Source of the DNA: Agrobacterium tumefaciens | GTDB taxonomy: Bacteria; Pseudomonadota; Alphaproteobacteria; Rhizobiales; Rhizobiaceae | Assembly (NCBI RefSeq): GCF_005221385.1 | Contig: NZ_CP039904.1 | Span: 248,001-312,000 of the forward strand | Direction: 5' to 3' | Length of the DNA: 64,000 nt | In this document: in pieces, positions 35,051 through 43,088 of the stretch | Layout of the letters: every line of letters starts with the position of its first letter | Position numbering within the stretch: the stretch's first letter is position 1 | Program-made: the position numbers and the translations under genes | The notes under the pieces: model-generated | The model's input: the letters and a program-made list of their open reading frames with translations, nothing else | What the model was told of the DNA's origin: nothing | Databases searched by the model: none

Positions 35051-35464
35051 GGTCAAGCTCCCAGCTCTTTTTTTCAACTCGATGTTCCATTATTATGTTA
35101 TATGCATCTTTATAACAGAATATCTCGATAAGACGCCTTGTCAATGACCTTGCGACGACATGAGAAGATTCAAGGTTGGGGAGAGGAGCTTCAGCAAGGC
35201 AGCAGCGGATATCCGCCTGGTGGCTTGAGCGCACAAATCCACGCCACCACCAGCTCAATGCAGCATGAACGGCTTTTGAAAGTGTAGACATTTCAATCAC
35301 GTCGGCGACCAGTACAAATGGGTTGCGCTGATTGATTTATGCAGGTTTATACATCTGGACGACATTATGCATTCGGCGCATTAATCAGTTTTTCCAGATC
35401 ATCTTTAAACAGCATTGCCTAATTTCACTGATCGTGCGATTTTCGCGCAGTTTTAGGTGTTGAT
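35051..35464. other. Intergenic region between the peptide-type transporter and prsD
   Basis: Divergent promoter region of 414 bp, clearly A/T-richer than its flanks. It holds the candidate IclR site at 35088-35106 (CATTATTATGTTATATGCA). The prsD side has only a weak ribosome site (AGGTGTTGAT) before the ATG at 35465. No gene is seen. Confidence 0.6.
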
Positions 35465-37201
35465 ATGTTTTTATTTAATTCTTTTTTAACAAAAAATAGG
35501 CGCGCTTTTTTCGCTGTCGGCCTCGCCAGTGCGCTGATGAACATACTTAATCTTTCCGGCTCGCTCTTCATGCTGGAGGTTTACGACCGCATTTTGCCCA
35601 GCAAGAGCATCCCTTCGCTTGTCGCGCTGGTCGTTCTCCTCATCATCCTCTACGCCTTTCTGATGGGTTTTGATGTCTTGCGCAGCCGGATATTGGCCCG
35701 TATCGCCGATAATATCGACGACGCGCTCAATCAGAAGCTTTTCAGGGCATCGATCGGCGCTCCTCTTCTTGCCTCCGCCAAGATCGACGGATTGCAGATC
35801 GTCGGCGATCTCGATCAGATACGTCAGTTTCTGTCCGGCCCGGGGCCGGGAGCATTTTTCGACATTCCGTGGCTACCCATCTATCTGCTGATCTGTTTTG
35901 CCCTGCATCCATGGATCGGCTTTGCGGTGCTTGGCGGCGCCGTCATTCTTGTTGTCCTGACACTTTTGACCAATTGGCTCACCGAAAAAGCGACCAAACA
36001 GGCTTATGCCGCGCGTGGACAGAGAAACGCACTCGTTGGCAATAGTCAGCGCAATATTGAATCCATCAGAACCATGGGGATGATGGGTGCGGTAACGTCG
36101 ATGTGGAGCGAACTGCATTCGCGATATCGCGCCGTCACACTGTCGACATCCGATACGGCGGGCATGCTTGGCGCGATATCGCGCACATTCCGCCTGCTGC
36201 TGCAATCCGGCGTCATGGCGATCGGCGCCGTGCTGGTCATCGAGGGCAATGCATCAGCGGGCAGCATCATCGCAGGCTCGATCCTTTCGGCAAAGGCGCT
36301 TGGCCCCGTCGAACATGCGATAGCCAACTGGCGCAGTTTCATGACGGCGCGACAGGGCTGGAAACGCATCAACGAATTTCTTGAACTTGTGCCGGAGCCG
36401 CCACCGCCACTTTCCCTGCCGCGGCCGCAATATACCGTTGCCGTCGATCGCGTGACGGGTGGGCCGCCGAGTGCCGCGCGCGACACGGTTGCCGATATTT
36501 CCTTTACGCTGAATGCTGGCGACGGGCTTGGGATCATTGGCCCAAGCGCCTCTGGAAAATCAACGCTGGCGCGCCTGATGACGGGAATCTGGCCCTATGA
36601 CCGCGGTTCCGTGCGCTTCGATGGTGCCGCGTTGAACCAATGGGATTTCGAGGTTCTCGGCAAATCCATCGGCTACATGCCCCAGCAGGTGGAATTGATG
36701 GCGGGAACCGTCGCGCAGAATATCGCGCGTTTTGACCGTGATGCGACAGCGGAAGCAATCGTTGCAGCGGCCAAGGCCGCTCAGGTTCATGACCTGATCC
36801 TGAGCCTGCCCAACGGTTACGACACCTATATCGGCGATCGTGGCGGGGCCTTATCAGGCGGGCAGAAGCAACGCATCGGCCTTGCGCGCGCGCTTTTCGG
36901 CGAGCCGTTTTTTGTGCTTCTCGATGAGCCCAACTCCAATCTGGACAGCGAAGGCGAGATGGCGCTGCGCAATGCAATCGGCGACATCAGGGCGCGGGGC
37001 GGCATCGTTGTCGTCATCGCCCACCGCCCCAGCGCCATCGAAAGCGTCAATCTCGTCATGGTCATGAGCGGCGGCCGGATGCTTCGCTTCGGCACGAAGG
37101 AAGAGGTGCTGGCGCAAATCCTGCGGCAAAACCTGCATCAGGTGCCAGTAGCGGAGGAAGAAACGCGCAAGATCGAAAACCGGGTGGGCGAAAATGGTTG
37201 A
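35465..37201 (+). CDS. prsD: Type I secretion ABC transporter PrsD
   Basis: A 578-residue inner-membrane exporter: about six membrane segments in the first 300 residues (starting NILNLSGSLFMLEVYDRILP, a PrtD/PrsD hallmark), then an ATPase with Walker A GPSASGKST, LSGGQKQR signature and Walker B FFVLLDEP. There is no N-terminal peptidase domain, as expected for RTX-protein exporters. It overlaps the PrsE-type gene by 8 bp and is followed by an RTX-like protein, its likely cargo. An outer-membrane TolC partner is not in the window. Confidence 0.9.
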   Translation: MFLFNSFLTKNRRAFFAVGLASALMNILNLSGSLFMLEVYDRILPSKSIPSLVALVVLLIILYAFLMGFDVLRSRILARIADNIDDALNQKLFRASIGAPLLASAKIDGLQIVGDLDQIRQFLSGPGPGAFFDIPWLPIYLLICFALHPWIGFAVLGGAVILVVLTLLTNWLTEKATKQAYAARGQRNALVGNSQRNIESIRTMGMMGAVTSMWSELHSRYRAVTLSTSDTAGMLGAISRTFRLLLQSGVMAIGAVLVIEGNASAGSIIAGSILSAKALGPVEHAIANWRSFMTARQGWKRINEFLELVPEPPPPLSLPRPQYTVAVDRVTGGPPSAARDTVADISFTLNAGDGLGIIGPSASGKSTLARLMTGIWPYDRGSVRFDGAALNQWDFEVLGKSIGYMPQQVELMAGTVAQNIARFDRDATAEAIVAAAKAAQVHDLILSLPNGYDTYIGDRGGALSGGQKQRIGLARALFGEPFFVLLDEPNSNLDSEGEMALRNAIGDIRARGGIVVVIAHRPSAIESVNLVMVMSGGRMLRFGTKEEVLAQILRQNLHQVPVAEEETRKIENRVGENG

Positions 37202-38507
37202 GCAGGAAAAAGCCGGCGTCACGAATGCGTCTCTCGTAAAGCACTCCTTGGCAGTGATGGTTCTCGCCATCGGCCTTCTCGTCGGATTGGGTGGCTGGGC
37301 GGCCATGGCAAAGCTTGCCGGCGCAGTCGTCGCCACGGGACGGGTCGTCGTCGAAGGAAACTCCAAGAAAATCCAGCACCTTTCCGGCGGGATTGTCAGC
37401 GAGATCAAGGTCGCCGAAGGCGACAGGGTCGATGCAGGGCAGATTTTGCTGCGGCTGAGCGACACGATCGTTCAGGCCAATTTATCCATCGTTGAGAACA
37501 CGCTCGCGCAACTTTATTCACGCCGTGCGCGCCTGCGCGCCGAAATTACCGAAGCCTCATCTTTCACCGTGCCGGAAGATCTGGTGGGATTGACCAATCC
37601 GAAAGCCGCCAGGACATTCATCGACAGCGAACAGGGGCTTTTCAACAGCCGCCTCAGCGCGCTGACCGGCATGAAAAAACAGCTGGCAACGCGCAAGGAG
37701 CAACTTCTTGATGAGGCGCGAGGCATGGGCGTTCAGGTTGAGGCAACCGAAAACGAGCTTGCCATCGTCAAGGAAGATGTTTCCAAGACGCAGGAACTTT
37801 ACAGCAAGGGGCTCGTAACGCTTCAGCGGCTCAATCTTTTAAAGCGGCAGCTTTCCAACCTCGAAGGCCAGCAGGGCCAATATATGGCGGCCCGCGCCCA
37901 GACGGTGGGCAAGATGAGTGAAATGGACCTGCAGCTGCTTCAGCTTGACGAAGACCGCAAGTCCGAAGTTACCAAGGACCTGACATCGGTCGAGGCAACG
38001 GTCGCCGAATATGAAGAACGGCTTACCGCAACCCGCGATCAGCTGGATCGCCTTGATATTCGTTCACCGATCACCGGGCGTGTCTATCAGCTTTCAGTGC
38101 ACAATATAAACGGCGTCATTCAGCCGGGCGAAGTGCTGATGCTTGTGGTGCCAGAGAAAGACGACCTTGCAATCGAAGCCGACATACTTCCGCGAGACAT
38201 CGACCAGATTTACGTCGGCCAGCCGGTTACCATCCGGTTCACGGCCTTCAACCAAAGCACGACGCCTGATGTCGTTGCCGAAGTCGCCGTCGTCGCTCCC
38301 GATCTGCAGATGGATTCCCGAACCGGCGCATCCTTTTACACTCTGCGAATCAAACCGGATAAAATCGGCATGCAGCATCTTCCGGGCGGGAAACTATACC
38401 CCGGAATGCCGGCGGAAGTCTTCATACAGACGAGTGAGAGAAGCGTTCTATCCTATTTCGTGAAACCGTTTCAGGACCGGCTTAATAAAACGTTCATACA
38501 GGAATAA
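37194..38507 (+). CDS. prsE: Type I secretion membrane-fusion protein PrsE
   Basis: HlyD-family adaptor of 437 residues: an N-terminal membrane helix (about 15-45), a lipoyl half-motif around GGIVSEIKVAEGDRVDAGQ, a long coiled-coil region (about 130-290), and the second lipoyl half with RLDIRSPITGRVY. It bridges PrsD to an outer-membrane channel. The start ATG overlaps the end of prsD. PrsDE in rhizobia exports RTX glycanases and surface proteins; the gene at 38700 is the nearest candidate substrate. Confidence 0.9.
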   Translation: MVEQEKAGVTNASLVKHSLAVMVLAIGLLVGLGGWAAMAKLAGAVVATGRVVVEGNSKKIQHLSGGIVSEIKVAEGDRVDAGQILLRLSDTIVQANLSIVENTLAQLYSRRARLRAEITEASSFTVPEDLVGLTNPKAARTFIDSEQGLFNSRLSALTGMKKQLATRKEQLLDEARGMGVQVEATENELAIVKEDVSKTQELYSKGLVTLQRLNLLKRQLSNLEGQQGQYMAARAQTVGKMSEMDLQLLQLDEDRKSEVTKDLTSVEATVAEYEERLTATRDQLDRLDIRSPITGRVYQLSVHNINGVIQPGEVLMLVVPEKDDLAIEADILPRDIDQIYVGQPVTIRFTAFNQSTTPDVVAEVAVVAPDLQMDSRTGASFYTLRIKPDKIGMQHLPGGKLYPGMPAEVFIQTSERSVLSYFVKPFQDRLNKTFIQE

Positions 38508-38699
38508 GCTTCTTTACACCGAATGCTATCCAAATGAAAACATTCGTAAATATCCAGATAGATGCTCAATATACTTTTAAAAATAGCGTAATTTAGTCTC
38601 TTGTTTTATTATTTTTTATGGATTAAATGTCGCATGCATTGCTAAGTTTAAAGTAAATTTCAATTCATTTCAGTCTCAAAAAATTTATGGGAGAGTAAC

Positions 38700-39650
38700 A
38701 TGGCTCTAACTGTCACCTTCGGTAATGGCGGCGCTTCAACAGTTTCGTCGCTCACAAATCTCGTCGATCAGGAAGCTTACGAGCTCCTCACGGAATCGAC
38801 GACGCAGACCAAAATCGGCTCCTCCCTCGACACCGGCGTGGTCAATGTCGGTGCGGTTACCGTTCCCGGCAGCGGTACGGGCGGCAAGGTCGATGTCGGA
38901 TACAACGCCGGCACGAACGGCTTCACCTTCGACGTGTCGTCGGCATGGAATTCGGTCAAGAATGCTCTCGCCAAGTCCGACACTTCTGAAAACCTCTCGT
39001 TCAAGGATTTCGTTCAGGTTGACGTTCATCTCGGCGGCACGGGTTCTTCCAGTGTTGAAGTCCTCAATGCCAAGCGCGGCAACATCTCCACCGGTGCGGG
39101 CAACGACACGGTCGTGCTTTCTGTCGTTTCGAACGACAAGGGCTGGGTAAACGCCTTCAATATCGATACTGGCGCAGGCAACGACACGATCACCGTCAAG
39201 GCTGGCACTGCATTTAACGACGCCTCCGGTTCAGGCATTGTCGGCACCCAGGCTGTGAATGGCGGCGCTGGCGTCACCGACGGCAGCTTCACCTCCGTCA
39301 AGATCGATGCCGGCGAAGGCAACGACACGATCGATCTGAGCGGCGTCAAACTTGCCTCCTCGCTGGTAACCGGCGGCAAGGGCATCGATCACATCATCGC
39401 CAGCAGCGGCGCCGATACTTTCGTGTTCAATCTCGGCGACATGGCCAAGAGCCTTGCCACCGACACCATCACTGGTTTCAACGCCAGCATGGACAAGCTC
39501 AAGCTGGTCGGCACGACTATCTCGAACTGGACGCTGTCGAACTTTGATGACGACACCATCCTCAGCTACAATGTGGATGGCGCGCACAAGGGTGAGAAGA
39601 TCGTCGTTTCGGGCGTTCACCTTACTGGCAGCGACTGGTTCACTGCATAA
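38700..39650 (+). CDS. Free-standing RTX beta-roll protein, likely PrsDE substrate
   Basis: A 316-residue protein with no N-terminal signal peptide. Three RTX-like nonapeptide motifs (STGAGNDTV, DTGAGNDTI, DAGEGNDTI) are followed by a C-terminal part resembling the serralysin M10 C-terminal region (GGKGIDHIIASSGADTFVF, then DTITGFNASMDKLKL). The first 120 residues are Gly/Ser/Thr-rich and not recognised; no protease or glycanase domain is present. The ribosome site GGGAGAG and the place right after prsDE make it the probable secretion substrate, perhaps a surface or biofilm adhesin. Confidence 0.85.
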   Translation: MALTVTFGNGGASTVSSLTNLVDQEAYELLTESTTQTKIGSSLDTGVVNVGAVTVPGSGTGGKVDVGYNAGTNGFTFDVSSAWNSVKNALAKSDTSENLSFKDFVQVDVHLGGTGSSSVEVLNAKRGNISTGAGNDTVVLSVVSNDKGWVNAFNIDTGAGNDTITVKAGTAFNDASGSGIVGTQAVNGGAGVTDGSFTSVKIDAGEGNDTIDLSGVKLASSLVTGGKGIDHIIASSGADTFVFNLGDMAKSLATDTITGFNASMDKLKLVGTTISNWTLSNFDDDTILSYNVDGAHKGEKIVVSGVHLTGSDWFTA

Positions 39651-39696
39651 TTCTCTCAAAGAGAATTTGCGCTAGCAGCCTCATCGCCTAAAAATG

Positions 39697-39730
39697 ATCG
39701 TGGTCCGGATTTCTGGACCACGATTTTTTT
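39697..39730 (+). terminator. Strong rho-independent terminator
   Basis: ATCGTGGTCC (39697-39706) pairs perfectly with GGACCACGAT (39715-39724), 8-base loop, followed by a run of T to 39730. It ends the transcript carrying the RTX protein gene. Confidence 0.92.
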
Positions 39731-40206
39731 GTAGGACACAAAGAAGCAATCAAGAAACAGCTCGTAACTGATGTGAAAACACTGCGCTTAATTCAGCGGC
39801 TTGAACAAAAATAACTTTTCAAAAGCAATTGATTAATCTGAACCGATATCAAAAAACGAAGAAACTGCGCGAGCGTGACAAAACTGCACTAGCGCAATGC
39901 AGCAATCGAAGAGATTATGATCTCCGACTGAATATTAAAACAACAATATCAACGCTCCTCTGAACCATGAATTGCAGATGATTGCAGCTTTCTGGCAAAG
40001 ATGGTCGATGAAGAACTTGAAGCATCACCTGGAATTCGGCATATGCCCAATGCAGGTGGAAGCAGTTTCTAAATACGATTCTGCTTAAGGGATATAATAC
40101 CGGTTGAGGTTCCTTTACCGGCGCTGTTTATGACGTGTCTATTTTTAAAATTATACGATGTCCGGACTGTTTTTACTTTTTGGACGAAATTCATTTTGAG
40201 GACCAA
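39731..40206. other. A/T-rich region before the polysaccharide-export gene
   Basis: About 475 bp with no credible gene. It contains a TATAAT hexamer at 40093-40098 about 110 bp before the ATG of the export lipoprotein, a possible -10 element, but no good -35 at the right distance. Confidence 0.45.
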
Positions 40207-41403
40207 ATGCGTTTATTGAATGTTTCGATTCTGCTTGCCTCCGCAGCGCTGGCGGGCTGCACGGTCACAGCGGCGTCCGGGCCCGATGCGGCGTCAATCG
40301 AATCCAACGCTTCGGTCAAATTCGGTTCCAAGGACAAACAGAAAACCGCAGGCGTCGACTACGCGCTGATCGACATAAACAGTTCCGTCCTGAATTATGT
40401 CGGCGACACCACGACGACGACCCTGCTCGGCAGCTTCGGCGGTGGCAAGGGCGGTGTGCCTGCGCTGCCAATGGGTGTCGGCGATGTGGTGCAGGTGGCG
40501 ATTTTCGAAAGCCAGGCGGGTGGTCTGTTTATTCCGAACGATGCGGGCAGCCGCCCCGGCAACTTCATCAGCCTGCCGAACCAGACGGTGGATAGGGAAG
40601 GCAATATCAGCGTGCCCTATGCCGGCAAGATCCGCGCGACCGGCCGCAATGTCGAGGATGTACAGAGCGAAATCGAGGAGCGACTTGCAAACCGCGCCAT
40701 CGAACCGCAGGTTCTTATCACCAAGATTTCCAGCCGTTCGGCGCAGGCCTCCGTGCTTGGCGATGTCAAGGAACCGACAAAGGTCCAGCTTTCGGAAGCG
40801 GGCGATCGCGTTCTTGACGTGATTTCCTATGCCAAAGGCCTCAGCGCCCCCAATATCGAATCCTATGTGACGCTGATCCGCCGCGGCAAGACTGCGCGCG
40901 TCAACTATAATCACCTCGTCAGCACGCCGACCGAGAACATCTATGTGGTTCCGGGCGACACGATCATGGTGGAACGTGAGCGCCGCACCTATCTGGCCTT
41001 CGGCGCTTCCGGCCTCAACGGCCGTTTCGAATTCGAGGACGCCGATCTCAAGCTTTCGGATGCGCTTGGCAAGGCGGGCGGTTTGCTCGATTCCCGCGCG
41101 GACCCGGCCCAGGTCTATGTTTATCGCACCGTCAAGCGCGACCTGCTGGTCAAACTCGGCATCAATACATCCAAGTTCCCCGGACAAGACGTTCCGGTCA
41201 TCTTCCGCGCCAATCTGCGCGATCCGTCGACCTTCTTCGCCAGCACGAAGTTCCCGATGCAGGATCGCGACATCATCTACGTCACGAATTCGCAGGCAAC
41301 CGAACTTTACAAGTTCCTCGATCTCGTCGGCTCCGTTCCCGCAACGACGGGCAATGTGGCCGAGGATGTCCTTGCGACGCGCAACGCCATCCGGGCCTTC
41401 TGA
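40207..41403 (+). CDS. Polysaccharide export outer-membrane lipoprotein (Wza/OPX family)
   Basis: A 398-residue protein with a lipoprotein signal ending in the lipobox LAGC (Cys about residue 19). The Poly_export region follows (PMGVGDVVQVAIFES, then DREGNISVPYAGKIRATGRN), with two SLBB-like domains after it. The ATG at 40207 is chosen for TGAGGAC upstream and for the signal peptide; an in-frame ATG at 40135 would bury it. OPX proteins form the outer-membrane pore for exopolysaccharide; no glycosyltransferase or Wzc-like partner is nearby, so it may serve a locus elsewhere. Confidence 0.88.
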   Translation: MRLLNVSILLASAALAGCTVTAASGPDAASIESNASVKFGSKDKQKTAGVDYALIDINSSVLNYVGDTTTTTLLGSFGGGKGGVPALPMGVGDVVQVAIFESQAGGLFIPNDAGSRPGNFISLPNQTVDREGNISVPYAGKIRATGRNVEDVQSEIEERLANRAIEPQVLITKISSRSAQASVLGDVKEPTKVQLSEAGDRVLDVISYAKGLSAPNIESYVTLIRRGKTARVNYNHLVSTPTENIYVVPGDTIMVERERRTYLAFGASGLNGRFEFEDADLKLSDALGKAGGLLDSRADPAQVYVYRTVKRDLLVKLGINTSKFPGQDVPVIFRANLRDPSTFFASTKFPMQDRDIIYVTNSQATELYKFLDLVGSVPATTGNVAEDVLATRNAIRAF

Positions 41404-41429
41404 CCCATGGCATCGCCCCGCTGACACCA

Positions 41430-41460
41430 AAGCCGCCCCGGAAACGAGGCGGCTTTTTCT
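41430..41460 (+). terminator. Rho-independent terminator after the OPX gene
   Basis: AAGCCGCC (41430-41437) pairs with GGCGGCTT (41448-41455), followed by TTTCTTT. Loop of 10 bases. Confidence 0.88.
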
Positions 41461-41801
41461 TTGGCTGAAACCAACGGGGGGAATTGTCTGCCGGTCAGCA
41501 TGCATATCGACGATACTCCGCTCCATCAACTGATGGCACTAGTGAACACAGATGCTGATCCTGGAGGCACGGTCCGAAGCGGGCAGCGGCTGCCGTGCGG
41601 TAAGGCCGGTGACCGGCATCGGCCGAAAGCCGTCCCCCCCTGCTCCGCAAGGCGTAGCGCCGTGGACATTGTCGCCGCCATTACAAAAGTTTAAGGTGAT
41701 TTCGCAGCGCAATGGGTATCTTCTGGGTGGCAAGCTGCTCCCAAAGCTTGCCGCACATGTTCGGGAAAGCATGTATCGCTCTCATTATGCGGAACCTTCA
41801 G
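41461..41801. other. Region between the OPX terminator and the RND operon
   Basis: About 340 bp. A GC-rich stretch (41560-41680) could fold into stable structure, and short open frames cross it without a ribosome site or recognisable product. It was examined for a riboswitch; no known core was seen. It probably contains the leader of the RND efflux genes. Confidence 0.4.
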
Positions 41802-43088
41802 ATGAAACGTTTCTGGACCGCCCTCAGCGTTCTTGCCATCGCAGCCATCGGCGCGTGGTATTTTAGGGATCGCCTGCCGCTCGATCAAATTCCCTATCTC
41901 AAGCAATTCGCCAGCGTCTCGCAAAAGACGGAACCTGCCGCAACGGATACCAGGGCGCAGCACGCACAAAACGGCCAGTCCGCCCCACAGCAGGGCCAAA
42001 GACAAGGGGGCGGACGGCGCAATGGCGGACCGCCCACCGTCAGCACCATCGCCGTCGACAAGGCGACACTGCCGATGGATGCCATGGCAACGGGGTGGGC
42101 GGTTGCGGCCGATATTACCAATATCGCCCCGCTTCAGGCCGGTCTCGTCACCGAAATCACGGCAAAGGACGGCCAGCATATCAAGGCCGGCGATCTGATC
42201 CTGAAAATGGATGACCGCATTGCCCGCGCGGCCGTCGACAAGGACAAGGCCAATATTGCCGCCGATCAGGCGACGCTTGATCAGGCAGAGGCGGCCTTCC
42301 AGCGCGCCGCCAATCTGGTCAAGCAGAATGCCGAAGCCCAGCAGGTGCTGGATCTGGCCAAGGCGGCGCGGGATTCGGCCAGCGCCAAGATCAACGCTGA
42401 CCGCGCGGCACTGGCCTCCGACCAGGTGACGCTCGAGAATATGGAGATTCGTGCGCCTTTCGATGGGCGGCTGGGCGATATCAGCGTCAGCCCCGGCGCT
42501 TATCTCAGCGCCGGCGTCAATATCGTGACGATCACGAAATACGACCCCATCGACGTCAGTTTCCGCCTGTCCCAACGTTACCTGCCGCAATTGCGCGAGG
42601 GCCTGGAGAAAGGAACAGCTGTAAATGTCGACCCGGCGGCGACCGGCGGCGAGGCCATGCAGGGCGTGTTGCGCTTTTACGACAATACCGTGGACCAGAC
42701 CTCCGGTACCGTGCTGGCGAAAGCGGAATTCAAGAACGACCGCGGCCTTTTATGGCCCGGCCAGTCCGTCAACGTCACCGCCCACTTCGTTTCGGATGAG
42801 GAGATGATCGTCGTGCCGACGGTGTCGGTTCGGCCGGGGCCGAAGGGAAGTTTTGTCTATACTGTCGATGAGAACCACCGGGTCCACATGACGACGGTGG
42901 AAGTCGCCCGATCGAACGGCGATCTCACCGCCATCGCCAGCGGCCTGTCCGGTGGAGAGCATGTGATCGTCGAAGGCCAGTCGGAACTCACCGACGGCCA
43001 GCAGGTTGTCGAGCAGTTTTCCGACAAGGGTGGCGCAGACGGCAATCTGGCCGCCAATGTTCCGCAGGAAGGGGCTGGCAAACCATGA
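41802..43088 (+). CDS. RND efflux periplasmic adaptor (membrane-fusion) protein
   Basis: A protein of 428 residues from the ATG at 41802, which gives the usual MKRFWTALSVLAIAAIGAW membrane anchor; in-frame ATGs at 41712 and 41787 are possible but give odd N-termini, and none has a strong ribosome site. A Gln/Gly/Arg-rich linker is followed by the lipoyl halves (LQAGLVTEITAKDGQHIKAGD; MEIRAPFDGRLGDI), a helical hairpin and beta-barrel domain. It couples to the pump gene through an ATGA overlap. Belongs to the MdtA/AcrA group. Confidence 0.88.
   Translation: MKRFWTALSVLAIAAIGAWYFRDRLPLDQIPYLKQFASVSQKTEPAATDTRAQHAQNGQSAPQQGQRQGGGRRNGGPPTVSTIAVDKATLPMDAMATGWAVAADITNIAPLQAGLVTEITAKDGQHIKAGDLILKMDDRIARAAVDKDKANIAADQATLDQAEAAFQRAANLVKQNAEAQQVLDLAKAARDSASAKINADRAALASDQVTLENMEIRAPFDGRLGDISVSPGAYLSAGVNIVTITKYDPIDVSFRLSQRYLPQLREGLEKGTAVNVDPAATGGEAMQGVLRFYDNTVDQTSGTVLAKAEFKNDRGLLWPGQSVNVTAHFVSDEEMIVVPTVSVRPGPKGSFVYTVDENHRVHMTTVEVARSNGDLTAIASGLSGGEHVIVEGQSELTDGQQVVEQFSDKGGADGNLAANVPQEGAGKP

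Noticed and set aside
33485..35131. 548-codon plus-strand open frame opposite the peptide-binding protein
   Set aside because: Shadow of a clearly recognised SBP family 5 gene with signal peptide on the minus strand.
41461..41711. Possible cobalamin or other riboswitch before the RND operon
   Set aside because: GC-rich and structured-looking, but none of the known core motifs could be found.
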